A stretch of DNA of 64,000 nucleotides from Frondihabitans sp. Leaf304 (GTDB taxonomy: Bacteria; Actinomycetota; Actinomycetes; Actinomycetales; Microbacteriaceae). The stretch spans positions 197,019 through 261,018 of the forward strand of contig NZ_LMNV01000005.1 in assembly GCF_001423105.1 (NCBI RefSeq), read 5' to 3'. The notes below the pieces were generated by a model. That model saw nothing but the letters and a program-made list of their open reading frames with translations, was not told the origin of the DNA and made no database searches. Made by a program: the position numbers and the translations under genes. Positions 16,386 through 24,307 of the stretch are shown here, one piece after another; the stretch's first letter is position 1; every line of letters begins with the position of its first letter.

Positions 16386-16889
16386 GCCGGCCCCGACAAA
16401 TTCGAGGGCCATTGTGGCCATTTCCGGCACGGGCATGGTGCTGTCAAGCACGAGTCGTTCGTCACTGCGCGCTTCGTACTCAGCTCGCGTGGTTTCCACT
16501 TCGTCCCACGTTGGCAGCACGAATCCAGGAAGGTCGTTCTTGCGCTCTTCGACTCGGCGTCGGTGCTCGATGAGGTCAGGGCAGACGAGCTCGATTATTC
16601 GTAGGGGAACACCAGCCATCTCGGCAGTCGACACCCAACCGGCCCGTGCGGGTTCACTTCCACTGACTGCATCCGCGATCACCGTCTGGCCCCGAAGAAG
16701 GTTCGGGACGGCGATCGCGTGCATTGCCGAGTATGCAGCGATACCAGATTGCTCCCGAGGGATGCCGTATTTCCACATCGCCGCTTCGATCGCATCGACT
16801 CGCAGCATCGTCGCCGGCACTCGATCCGCGAGTGCGGCTGACAGTGTGGACTTCCCAGAACCGGGTAACCCGCAGACCTGAATCAGCAT
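16377..16889 (-). CDS. AAA family ATPase / small-molecule kinase
   Basis: P-loop protein of 170 residues. The Walker A motif GLPGSGKST is at the N-terminus, then VDAIEAAMW in a Walker B-like position and a lid-like region rich in Arg/Glu (EHRRRVEERK). This matches the zeta-toxin/chloramphenicol phosphotransferase-like kinases that phosphorylate small molecules. The ATG at 16889 with AAGGAG upstream is preferred over the TTG six bases earlier. It ends Val-Arg-TAG in palindrome R7. It diverges from the ECF sigma gene. Confidence 0.85.
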   Translation of the reverse strand: MLIQVCGLPGSGKSTLSAALADRVPATMLRVDAIEAAMWKYGIPREQSGIAAYSAMHAIAVPNLLRGQTVIADAVSGSEPARAGWVSTAEMAGVPLRIIELVCPDLIEHRRRVEERKNDLPGFVLPTWDEVETTRAEYEARSDERLVLDSTMPVPEMATMALEFVGAGVR

Positions 16890-17053
16890 CGGCAACTCCT
16901 TCGATAGACCGTCGTGCCTGTCTAGTGCCTAGACGCGCGGTTGACCATGGCCTGTCGGACGGAATCTGGACGGTCCTGGGAGCCAATTGTCATTGCGCCT
17001 CACCGCACGCCGCGGAGGTGCAACACGGCGGGGGGTTCGCGACACTTCTGGGT

Positions 17054-17656
17054 ATGGGAGTAAAGAGCACGGACGATTCGCTGTGGCAGCGGAGTCTCAA
17101 CGGTGACAGCGACGCCTTCGGGTCGCTGTTCATCGAACATCGTGACCGTGTCTACCGCCACGCCTACCGATTGACGAGTGCCGTTCAAGATGCGGAAGAT
17201 GTCACCGCGACGGCGTTCCTTGAGCTCTGGCGTCGCCGGGAGTCGGTCCGAACCGTCAACGGGTCAGTCCTCGCCTGGCTTCTCGTGACGGCGACGAACA
17301 CCGCTCGTAACGTCACCCGGAAAACCGCGCGGCATGACCAGCTCCTTCGCACGCTCCCGCGAACTGAACCAGCGCCGGGTGCCGATCGGCAGCACGAAGA
17401 CGCCAGCCTCGTCGCCTCACTGGATCCGGCCTTGCTCGCGGAAATGCGCAACCTGCCTCCCCAGGACCTCACGCTGCTCACACTCGTGACGTACGAGGGG
17501 CTGACCGTGGCCGAGGCAGCAAGAGAGCTCGGGCTCACTGAGACCGGTGCCCGAACGCGGCTGCATCGCGCGCGCGTCCGCCTCAGACGCCATCCGAGCC
17601 TGAACCCCACACTCACCGCTGCTGCCGCCAGCAACATCGAAGGGACTACCCCGTGA
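17054..17656 (+). CDS. RNA polymerase sigma factor, ECF/sigma-70 family
   Basis: Sigma factor of 200 residues. Region 2 has the stretch AEDVTATAFLELWRRRESVR and the shared block LLVTATNTARNVTR. Region 4 has LTVAEAARELGLTETGARTRLHRAR. It is paralogous to the sigma at 157, with the same TATNTA block and the same GTGA-coupled downstream membrane protein. The ATG at 17054 is chosen because the sigma fold starts there and GACACT lies seven bases upstream; the longer reading frame upstream is not used. A sigma factor with an unknown regulon. Confidence 0.9.
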   Translation: MGVKSTDDSLWQRSLNGDSDAFGSLFIEHRDRVYRHAYRLTSAVQDAEDVTATAFLELWRRRESVRTVNGSVLAWLLVTATNTARNVTRKTARHDQLLRTLPRTEPAPGADRQHEDASLVASLDPALLAEMRNLPPQDLTLLTLVTYEGLTVAEAARELGLTETGARTRLHRARVRLRRHPSLNPTLTAAAASNIEGTTP

Positions 17657-18405
17657 CTCCCACGCTCGACCCGGTTTTCGCCGATGCGGTGGAAGCTGCC
17701 CTCCGTAACGAAGTGGATGCGGCCCGCGGGGTGCCTCGCCCGTGGTGGCGACGGCATCGCAAGCTCGCGATCGCACTTCCCCTTGCCGCTCTAGCTCTCG
17801 GCGGGGCATCCGCGGCCACAGCGGCAGTCCTCGGGGCACCGGGGAGTGTCGTCATCACGACGCACGGCACACCAATCATCGAAACGCATGCGGGGCCAGC
17901 AACGATCACCCTCGACTCCTTACCCCGAGGGGCTTCAACACTGGAGGTGGAGATTGGTTGCCTCAGCCGAGGCACAGTCACCGTAGTAGGGCTGACGACC
18001 ATCACCTGCGACCAATCGCTCGTTGATGCTGCCCGCACGCACGGGGCTACCGAAGGCGGCAATATGGCGGCAGGCCGGACGCACCTCGACGTGATCGCGA
18101 CACCGGGCACACAGTGGGAGATCAGGATCGCCGCCACCGACGAGGACACGGTCCCCTGGGCGAAGAACTCCCATGGTCAGACCTACGGCCTCCCCAACGA
18201 GCACGGCAGGCCAGACCTCATCGCCACAACCGGTACCGACCCACAAGGTAATTCGATCACCGGCTACACGCGTCGTGCAGACACACCTGAAGCCGCCCCC
18301 TCGCCATCCGCAGGAGCTCATTCGCCCTCGTCAACGACGCACGACATTCCCCTGTACGCCGTGGACGGGACCACACGCATCGGAACAACCCACGCATCCA
18401 GATGA
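17653..18405 (+). CDS. single-pass membrane protein paired with ECF sigma factor
   Basis: Protein of 250 residues. The cytoplasmic N-terminus of about 37 residues includes PWWRRHRK, followed by one transmembrane helix (LAIALPLAALALGGASAAT) and an extracytoplasmic domain with two Cys residues (IGCLSRG and TITCDQS). The GTG start overlaps the sigma stop by GTGA. The topology and gene order match the pair at 157-1619. It is possibly a sensor or anti-sigma partner, but no known anti-sigma motif is seen. The stop is eight bases from palindrome R8. Confidence 0.8.
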   Translation: MTPTLDPVFADAVEAALRNEVDAARGVPRPWWRRHRKLAIALPLAALALGGASAATAAVLGAPGSVVITTHGTPIIETHAGPATITLDSLPRGASTLEVEIGCLSRGTVTVVGLTTITCDQSLVDAARTHGATEGGNMAAGRTHLDVIATPGTQWEIRIAATDEDTVPWAKNSHGQTYGLPNEHGRPDLIATTGTDPQGNSITGYTRRADTPEAAPSPSAGAHSPSSTTHDIPLYAVDGTTRIGTTHASR

Positions 18406-18412
18406 GCCTGGC

Positions 18413-18438
18413 GCCCGGTAGCCGATCGCCTATCGGAC
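18413..18438. repeat. dispersed palindrome R8
   Basis: Left arm GCCCGGTAGC, centre CGATCG, right arm CCTATCGGAC. It supplies the TAG stop (18430-18432) of the minus-strand GNAT gene and starts eight bases after the membrane-protein stop. Confidence 0.85.
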
Positions 18439-18867
18439 ACCTGGAGTGGGCATGACGAGGTGCATCCCGGTTCGTCCGGGGGCGACGTCGACGAAGAAGC
18501 GTTGTTCGTAGAGGCGCCTGCCCGGTGGGTCCGCCGTCAGAGTCACGTAGGCCCCCGAGGGCGCGTGCTCGGCGATGTGAGCGAGGAGGGCGTCCAGGAT
18601 TGCGCCTCCGATCCCTCGGCCTTGGTGCTCGGGGAGGGTGGCCATGTCGGCGATGAGGAAGTACCAGGCGCCATCGCCGACGACACGCCCCATCCCGACG
18701 ACGTCCCCGGCGGCGTCGACGACGTGCCGGAAGGTCCAGGAGCCCGTCAGCGCGCCGGCACCCTGGGCTCCGCTCTTGGGCGACAGGCCGCTCTCGACTC
18801 GCAGCCGGAGGTAGTCGGCCAAGGGTGGCGGCCCATCGAGGAGGCGGTAGTCACGGTGCAGGGGCAT
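18430..18867 (-). CDS. GNAT family N-acetyltransferase
   Basis: Protein of 145 residues. The acetyl-CoA site is ADMATLPEHQGRGIGGAILDAL (the QGRGIG motif), and the late GNAT element is GRRLYEQRFF. The ATG at 18867 is preferred over the longer frame because AAGACT lies six bases upstream and the extra N-terminal sequence has no domain. It ends Val-Arg-TAG inside R8. The 329 bases upstream hold an 18-bp tandem duplication (18908-18943) and no other gene. Substrate unknown. Confidence 0.88.
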   Translation of the reverse strand: MPLHRDYRLLDGPPPLADYLRLRVESGLSPKSGAQGAGALTGSWTFRHVVDAAGDVVGMGRVVGDGAWYFLIADMATLPEHQGRGIGGAILDALLAHIAEHAPSGAYVTLTADPPGRRLYEQRFFVDVAPGRTGMHLVMPTPGVR

Positions 18868-19196
18868 GTCTCGAGTCTTCCCGACGAGAGGCAGCAGCCC
18901 AAGGAGCGCCGGGGTGCAGATGGGTGCCGGGGTGCAGATGGGTTCTGTGAGCCGCCATGTGTCAGCTGCTTCTCGCGTGGTCTTGACGACCGATGCGGTC
19001 ACATAAGTGCACTCGAGAGCGAGCGAGCAGAGAAGGACCTCGAGACCAGCTGGGTCTCCATCTGTACGCGTTCGAGACGCCGGCTCTTGACGGCGCACTT
19101 GTAGGTCGTACCCAGCAGGTTCGTGATGGGGATGAGTGCCACCCCAGCGCGGACGGTTCTCGGTGGGTTGCCCGGCTGATAGCTCGGGCAACGTGA
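18868..19196. other. intergenic region with 18-bp tandem duplication
   Basis: A 329-base gap between the GNAT and MarR genes, both on the minus strand. It carries a perfect 18-bp tandem duplication beginning GCCGGGGTGC at 18908-18925 and 18926-18943, about 40 bases upstream of the GNAT start. No supported gene or terminator is seen in the remainder. Confidence 0.55.
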
Positions 19197-19607
19197 CTAG
19201 TTGAGCAACTTCGCCAGCAGTCGCTGAAGTTCGGTCTGCTCGTCCGCGTCAAGTCGTACGAGCCATTCATCGAATTTCACGGAGAGGATCTCGAGCGCCT
19301 TGTCGAGGGTCTGTGTGCCTTCAGGGGTGAGGGCGAGGCGGTGCCGGCGAAGGTCGGCGGGATCGATCTCTCGTCGGACGAAGCCCTTGGCTTGAAGGTT
19401 TTTGAGGTACACGGTCACGCTGGGCTTGGGGAGGACGAGCCGCACGGCGAGTTCTGCGGGGTAGGGGCAGTCATCGATCTCGCCGAGGACGAAGAACTCC
19501 TTCGCCTCCAACCCGAGCGACTCGATCTCCGGAGCGCAGTCGTTCATCACCCGGGTCAGCACCTGGTGGTTCAACGACCAGATCCGGGCGGCGCTGGAGG
19601 TGTGCAT
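19197..19607 (-). CDS. MarR family transcriptional regulator
   Basis: Winged-helix regulator of 136 residues. The recognition region is YPAELAVRLVLPKPSVTVYLKNLQAKGFV, followed by the wing REIDPADLRRHRLALTPEG (the conserved D-x-R turn). The ATG at 19607 is preferred over the longer frame because a ribosome-binding site (GGAGCC) precedes it. It diverges from the hydrolase gene at 19734, and a GTTCC/GGAAC dyad lies between them. Ligand unknown. Confidence 0.9.
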   Translation of the reverse strand: MHTSSAARIWSLNHQVLTRVMNDCAPEIESLGLEAKEFFVLGEIDDCPYPAELAVRLVLPKPSVTVYLKNLQAKGFVRREIDPADLRRHRLALTPEGTQTLDKALEILSVKFDEWLVRLDADEQTELQRLLAKLLN

Positions 19608-19644
19608 CGAGGCTCCTGATGAATAGTGGTACAGTTTCGAAGTA

Positions 19645-19658
19645 GTTCCAAACGGAAC
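19645..19658. promoter_or_regulatory. MarR-type operator dyad
   Basis: The perfect inverted repeat GTTCC (19645-19649) and GGAAC (19654-19658) around AAAC lies in the divergent region between the MarR and hydrolase genes. Position and symmetry suggest the MarR binding site. Confidence 0.5.
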
Positions 19659-19733
19659 CGTCGTGGTCTCGGACAACCTCGTCCGACGAACAGTCTACTA
19701 CGGGGCCTTAAGCCCCCGGAAGGATCGACCCCC

Positions 19734-20669
19734 ATGTCGACCACGCAGGACATCACCTTTAGCAACGACACCTTCGACCTCGCCGGCCAGCTCCACCTGC
19801 CGGACGGCTTCGACCGAGACGGCTCCTACCCGGCGGTCGTCATCTCCACGCCCGGGAGCAGCGTTAAGGAGCAGATCGGCGCGAACTACGGACGAGGCCT
19901 CGCCGACCGCGGCTACGTCGCGCTCGCCTTCGACCCCGGATTCCAGGGCCAGAGCGGCGGCCACCCCCGGGACCTTGAGAACCCGGCCGCGCGCGTCGAC
20001 GACATCCGCTTCGCCGTCGACTACCTCACGACGCTTCCGTACGTCGACAACTCCCAGATCGGCGCCCTCGGCATCTGCGCCGGTGGCGGCTACGCGGTCA
20101 GCGCCACCATGACCGACCACCGCATCAAGGCCCTCGGCACAGTCGTGCCCGTCAACGTCGGGCGAGCATTCCGCCAGGCCGACACCTCCTCCAAGGGCTC
20201 CGCGATCGCGATGATCGACGGCGTCGGCGACAAGCGCACCGCGGCAGCGGCCGGCGAGGACATCGACCGCAACATGTGGATCCCCGACACCGAGGACCAA
20301 GCAACGGCCTTCGGTATCACCGACATCGACACGCTCCAGGCGGTGCGGTTCTACCGGACCCCGCGCGGCTACAACGAGAACTCGACCAACCGCCGCTACT
20401 TCACCAGCGACGCCATGATGCTTGGCTACGACGCGTTCAACCTCGTCGACGAACTCCTCACCCAGCCGCTGCAGGTCATCGTCGGCGGCCGCCTCGGAAC
20501 GACGTTCTCCTACTCCGACGGCCTCGCCCTCTGGGAGAAAGCGCCCAACGCCAAGAACTTCCACGTCATCGACGGGGCAGGGCACTACGAGATGTACGAC
20601 GAGCCCAAGTACGTCAACGAAGCCGTCGAGACCCTCGACGTCTTCTTCCGGGAGCACCTCGCCAGCTGA
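19734..20669 (+). CDS. alpha/beta hydrolase with Cys nucleophile (dienelactone-hydrolase-like)
   Basis: Protein of 311 residues. The nucleophile elbow is GICAGGGYA with Cys115 where most alpha/beta hydrolases have Ser; this is typical of dienelactone hydrolases and the related YcjY-like proteins. The catalytic His is probably in DGAGHYEMYD near the C-terminus. The ATG at 19734 follows a GGAAGGA ribosome-binding site; the longer upstream frame is not used. It is probably repressed by the divergent MarR. A branched hairpin follows at 20697-20746. Confidence 0.88.
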   Translation: MSTTQDITFSNDTFDLAGQLHLPDGFDRDGSYPAVVISTPGSSVKEQIGANYGRGLADRGYVALAFDPGFQGQSGGHPRDLENPAARVDDIRFAVDYLTTLPYVDNSQIGALGICAGGGYAVSATMTDHRIKALGTVVPVNVGRAFRQADTSSKGSAIAMIDGVGDKRTAAAAGEDIDRNMWIPDTEDQATAFGITDIDTLQAVRFYRTPRGYNENSTNRRYFTSDAMMLGYDAFNLVDELLTQPLQVIVGGRLGTTFSYSDGLALWEKAPNAKNFHVIDGAGHYEMYDEPKYVNEAVETLDVFFREHLAS

Positions 20670-20696
20670 TTCTTTCGACAGGGTGCGATGCAAACA

Positions 20697-20746
20697 CCAA
20701 GGGGCGCTGTCGCTCATGACTCTCGTTGAGTCGCAACGCCCCTTGG
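20697..20746. terminator. branched stem-loop after hydrolase gene
   Basis: The outer 10-bp stem is CCAAGGGGCG (20697-20706) with CGCCCCTTGG (20737-20746). An inner 5-bp stem is GACTC (20718-20722) with GAGTC (20728-20732). ATCTTG follows. It is probably a terminator between convergent genes; a small structured RNA is an alternative. Confidence 0.5.
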
Positions 20747-20793
20747 GATCATCTTGTGGAAGCGATCCTCTGAACGACGCGACTCGAGCATCT

Positions 20794-20820
20794 GTCCCGA
20801 TAGCCGATCGGCTATCGGAC
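20794..20820. repeat. dispersed palindrome R9 (best copy)
   Basis: Left arm GTCCCGATAGC, centre CGATCG, right arm GCTATCGGAC. The inner 22 bases (20797-20818) form a perfect palindrome. It lies between the hydrolase unit and the aldo-keto reductase gene. Confidence 0.9.
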
Positions 20821-20870
20821 ACCGAGACGACCCGTGACACCTGGCCGGTGCCGCGGGTATTTGGGGTGAG

Positions 20871-21854
20871 TCAGCCGCGGTCGCGAGCCATGCCTGCTTC
20901 GGTGTTGCGAGTGCCGACGGCCACGCCATGCGGTGAGGCCGCCTCGATCCGCTCAAGGTCGTTCGTGGTGAGCACCACGTCCGCAGCGGCGGTGTTCTCC
21001 TCGACACGGGATGCCTTCGTGGTGCCGGGGATCGGGACGGTGTCGGCCTGGATCAGCCACGCGAGGGCGAGCTGAGCGGTGGTGACGCTCTTCTCGTCGG
21101 CGATGACCTTGAGCGCGTCAACGACGCGGAGGTTCGCGTCGATCGCTTCGTCGGAGAACCGGGGGAGGTTCCGTCGGGCATCGCCCTCAGGGAGGTCGTC
21201 CTTGCGAGCGAGGGTGCCGGAGAGGAACCCGCGGCCGAGCGGGGAGAAGGGCACAAACCCGATGCCGAGCTCACGAGCGGTGTCGAGGACGCCGTTATGT
21301 TCGGCGTCACGCTCGAACAGGCTGTACTCGGACTGGATCGCGGTAATCGGGAACGTCGCGTGTGCTCGACGCAGCGTCTCCGCGGAGGTCTCCGAGACGC
21401 CGATGTAGCGGGCCTTGCCCGCGGTGACAGCCTCACCCATTGCGCCGATGGTGTCTTCGACCGGCACGTTCGGGTCGACACGGTGCAGGTACCAGAGGTC
21501 GACGTGGTCGGTCCCGAGATGGCTGAGGGAGCGGTCGATTGCGCGGCGCGCGTGCTCCAGAGAACCGTCGAGGCCGACAGGGGCGCCGTCGTCGGTGAAG
21601 TCCGTGGCGAACTTCGACGCGACCACCACGCGGTCCCGGTCAGCGCCGAGGACCCGGCCGAGTAGCTTCTCATTCTCGAACGGCCCGTATGCCTCCGCCG
21701 TGTCGAACAGGGTGATCCCGAGGTCGAGAGCCCGTTGGATCGTCTCGACAGAGCCGGCCTCAGTGGCGCCGCCGTAGAAGGCGCTCATGCCCATGCACCC
21801 GAGCCCGAGGGGGGACGTGACGAGGCCTTGAGAGCCGAGAGGAATTTGCTGCAT
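20871..21854 (-). CDS. aldo/keto reductase
   Basis: NADP-dependent oxidoreductase of 327 residues with a TIM-barrel fold. The catalytic tetrad is visible: Asp and Tyr in LFDTAEAYGPFENE, Lys in VVASKFATDF, and His in DLWYLHRVDP. The cofactor region is VPIPGTTKASRVEENTAA. It resembles the AKR13-like group (yajO/IolS-type). It diverges from a MerR regulator, and a TGGTGTG/CACACCA palindrome sits in a 19-base promoter spacer. It probably detoxifies aldehydes or ketones. Confidence 0.93.
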   Translation of the reverse strand: MQQIPLGSQGLVTSPLGLGCMGMSAFYGGATEAGSVETIQRALDLGITLFDTAEAYGPFENEKLLGRVLGADRDRVVVASKFATDFTDDGAPVGLDGSLEHARRAIDRSLSHLGTDHVDLWYLHRVDPNVPVEDTIGAMGEAVTAGKARYIGVSETSAETLRRAHATFPITAIQSEYSLFERDAEHNGVLDTARELGIGFVPFSPLGRGFLSGTLARKDDLPEGDARRNLPRFSDEAIDANLRVVDALKVIADEKSVTTAQLALAWLIQADTVPIPGTTKASRVEENTAAADVVLTTNDLERIEAASPHGVAVGTRNTEAGMARDRG

Positions 21855-21894
21855 GGAGTTCTCCGTTCATTGCCGGGTCGATCCGGACGTCCCG

Positions 21895-21925
21895 ACTCTC
21901 GACCCTGGTGTGCACACCATGTCAA
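21895..21925 (-). promoter_or_regulatory. MerR-type promoter with 19-base spacer
   Basis: On the minus strand TTGACA (21920-21925) and GAGAGT (21895-21900) are separated by 19 bases. The 14-bp perfect palindrome TGGTGTG-CACACCA (21906-21919) lies in the spacer. Overlong spacers with an internal dyad are the hallmark of MerR-activated promoters. Here it drives the aldo/keto reductase. Confidence 0.65.
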
Positions 21926-21941
21926 GTGGAAGACTGAGTGC

Positions 21942-22361
21942 ATGCTGCTTCCCGAGGTCCGTGTCGACGATCCGGTCACGATCAGCGTCGCGGCGGAGAT
22001 GCTCGGCATCACCGTCGACACAATCAGGTACTACGAGAAGGAAGGCATCGCGCCGGCACCCGAGCGAGGCTCAGACGGGTGGCGTCGTTACGACACGTCG
22101 GCGCTGAGCTGGCTCGCGGGAACGGTGATGCTCCGCGGCACGGGGATGAATGTCCAGGAAATGCGCGAGTACGCGTCCGCGTACCGGGCCGGCGCTGACG
22201 ATGCCGAGCGTCTCGCGCTTCTCGAACGGCACCACGCGACCGTTCTCGAGCGACAGGCGGAGGTCCAGCGGCACCTTGGCGCGCTGGAACGGAAGATCGA
22301 CGCGTACCGCCAGACCATCGCGGCGAGAAGTGCGAGCGAGAGCACCCGCTCGGCCGCCTGA
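21942..22361 (+). CDS. MerR family transcriptional regulator
   Basis: Regulator of 139 residues. The N-terminal winged HTH reads TISVAAEMLGITVDTIRYYEKEGI then GWRRYD, followed by a coiled-coil dimerisation helix (LLERHHATVLERQAEVQRHL). No metal-binding Cys cluster is seen, so it probably senses an organic compound. The ATG at 21942 is chosen because AAGACT lies six bases upstream. It should activate the divergent aldo/keto reductase. The stop is eight bases before palindrome R10. Confidence 0.92.
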   Translation: MLLPEVRVDDPVTISVAAEMLGITVDTIRYYEKEGIAPAPERGSDGWRRYDTSALSWLAGTVMLRGTGMNVQEMREYASAYRAGADDAERLALLERHHATVLERQAEVQRHLGALERKIDAYRQTIAARSASESTRSAA

Positions 22362-22368
22362 TGACACT

Positions 22369-22395
22369 GTCCGCCTGCCCATCGGCTATCGAAAC
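22369..22395. repeat. dispersed palindrome R10
   Basis: Left arm GTCCGCCTGC, centre CCATCG, right arm GCTATCGAAAC. The left inner arm has diverged. It begins eight bases after the MerR stop. Confidence 0.75.
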
Positions 22396-22540
22396 AGCCT
22401 GCGTGGCCCGATCCGAGGTGGGGTGGTCGCAATGAGCTCTGCGACCGCAGTATGGAGACCGTCTCGTGTGGCCTAGCCGTGCACAGCGTTTAGGCGAGGC
22501 TTGACGGTGTCGCGGTATCCATTCCTCTGCTGATATCGAA

Positions 22541-23413
22541 TCAAGCGTCGGCTCGAACGCTCCCGGGTCTCAACCCGGTGCGGAGTTGGAAGAAGCTCGA
22601 GAAGTTCGAGGGGTCATCGAAGCCTAGGTGCCCACCTACTTGAGCGACCGGCTGGGTGGTGTGGACGAGCAGTCGTCTGGCTTCGAGCACGAGACGGTCG
22701 TCGATGATCTGCTTGGGTGTCATGCCGTGTGCTGCGGTGGCGCGTCCGAGGGTCTTTGCCGACCAGCCCAGACGACGGGCATAGTCCGACACCAGGTGGA
22801 AGTCGCGGTAATGCGCCTCGACCTCGGCAACGAAGGCGGCGTAGATGCCCTCGCGGTCGTCCGTCGTACCGGAGGGCGTCTGGGTGCGATCGGATGCCGA
22901 GGTCGCTAGTCGCAGCAGGACCGCCGACAACGCGACCTCGCGCAACAGCGACCGCACGGCCCGGTGGTCGCCCGGCGAGTCGCCAGCGTGCAGTGCTCGC
23001 CAGGCCGCCGTGACCCCCGTCCGGTCAAGCGTCGATGCTTTCCACGCGGTGACCCGCGAGGTGGAGCCCGCGTATCCAAGCTCGACTAGCGCTTCTTGCA
23101 CGTCTGGGGGAATGGCGTGCGAGGGGAACAGTGCGACCCAGCCCGACAGTGTCGAGATGTCTCCCCAGCGGTGCACCTGACCGGGGCGCACCCACAGGGC
23201 GTCGCCGGGGCCGAGCTCATACGAGACGAAGTCGACCTCGTGCACGGTGCTGCCTGCGTCGATCAGGTAGAACATCTCGAACTCGAGGCGCTGGGTCGAA
23301 ATGAACTCACGACGGCCACCGCGCCGAATGATGTCCCGCAGCCCCGTCAGCTCGATCGACGGCCCAGGGGTCGGTAGCGAGAAGCGCACGCCACGTGGTT
23401 CATCTTGTCCCAT
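22541..23413 (-). CDS. AraC family transcriptional regulator
   Basis: Regulator of 290 residues. The N-terminal cupin-like sensing domain contains FEMFYLIDAGSTVHEVDF and YELGPGDALWVRPGQVHRWG. The C-terminal pair of HTH motifs (about residues 195-290) includes YARRLGWSAKTLGRATAAHG and the signature VAQVGGHLGFDDPSNFSSFF then FQLRTGLRPGSVR. The ATG at 23413 is chosen because CAGAAT lies seven bases upstream. It diverges from the MBL-fold/SnoaL pair, its likely target. Confidence 0.92.
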   Translation of the reverse strand: MGQDEPRGVRFSLPTPGPSIELTGLRDIIRRGGRREFISTQRLEFEMFYLIDAGSTVHEVDFVSYELGPGDALWVRPGQVHRWGDISTLSGWVALFPSHAIPPDVQEALVELGYAGSTSRVTAWKASTLDRTGVTAAWRALHAGDSPGDHRAVRSLLREVALSAVLLRLATSASDRTQTPSGTTDDREGIYAAFVAEVEAHYRDFHLVSDYARRLGWSAKTLGRATAAHGMTPKQIIDDRLVLEARRLLVHTTQPVAQVGGHLGFDDPSNFSSFFQLRTGLRPGSVRADA

Positions 23414-23500
23414 ATTCACCATTCTGGCACCGGTCCGCACCGTGACAGGTGGCTCTCCTCATTTGAGACTTGACCCATCAGAACAACCGAGAGGAACCAC

Positions 23501-24307
23501 ATGACCACCCTCAACTACACCGTCCTCGACTCCGGCGATAAGGCTCTCGAGAAGACCCTCACGCTCGTCACGGGCGACACCGAGGCTGTCCTCGTCGACG
23601 CCGGATTCACCCGTTCCGCCGGTCACCGTGCCGTCGCCGCGACCCTTGACTCGGGCAAGACCCTGACCACCGTGTTCATCGGCGCTGGCGACCCCGATTT
23701 CTACTTCGGCGCCGAGGTCGTGCAGGACGCGTTCCCGAACGCCCGCTTCGTCGCACCCGCCGCCGTGATCGAGCACATCGAGCACAGCTACGAGGGCAAG
23801 CTCAAGGCCTGGCAGAGCCTCGGCGAGAACCTACCGACCCGCAAGGTCGAGCTCACTGCGCTCGAAGAGGACCACATCGCCATCGACGACGCCGCCCTCG
23901 AGGTCCGCTTCGCCGACGTCGACCCCGCCGACCGCGGCTGGTACCTCTTCGACGCCGACAGCCGCACCCTGCTTGGCGGCATCCTTGTCTTCGGCGGCCT
24001 GCACGTCTGGACCGCCGACACCGCCACCGTCGAGCAGCGCGCCGCATGGACCGCGGCGCTCGATCTGTTCGAGGCGCTCGACCCGACGCTCGTGATCGCC
24101 GGGCACCGGGATCCTGCGTTCCCCGCCGATGTCACCGCCATCCGTCACACACGCGACTACCTCGCAGCCTTTGACGCCGCGGTCGCCTCGAGCGACACCG
24201 CCGACGGGGCCGAGAAGATCCTGCAGGCCGCCTACCCGGGCGCTGGTCTCGGCGTCGCCGCCCACCTCGGCACCCGCGTTGCCAAGGGAGAGATGACATG
24301 GGGCTGA
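23501..24307 (+). CDS. MBL-fold protein with altered metal site
   Basis: Protein of 268 residues with the metallo-beta-lactamase fold: TLTLVTGDTEAVLVDAGFT at the start, an FGGLHVWTADT strand and the late AGHRDP His (residue 202). The key zinc motif HxHxDH is replaced by GAGDPDF (61-67), so both His residues and the final His are missing and only the Asp aligns. It is therefore probably a divergent subfamily or lacks normal hydrolase chemistry. A ribosome-binding site (GAGAGGAA) precedes the ATG. It overlaps the next gene by ten bases. Confidence 0.85.
   Translation: MTTLNYTVLDSGDKALEKTLTLVTGDTEAVLVDAGFTRSAGHRAVAATLDSGKTLTTVFIGAGDPDFYFGAEVVQDAFPNARFVAPAAVIEHIEHSYEGKLKAWQSLGENLPTRKVELTALEEDHIAIDDAALEVRFADVDPADRGWYLFDADSRTLLGGILVFGGLHVWTADTATVEQRAAWTAALDLFEALDPTLVIAGHRDPAFPADVTAIRHTRDYLAAFDAAVASSDTADGAEKILQAAYPGAGLGVAAHLGTRVAKGEMTWG

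Noticed and set aside
20794-20820. The chromosomal dif site
   Set aside because: Twelve copies exist and the arms do not match dif sequences I know; only the arm/centre spacing is similar.
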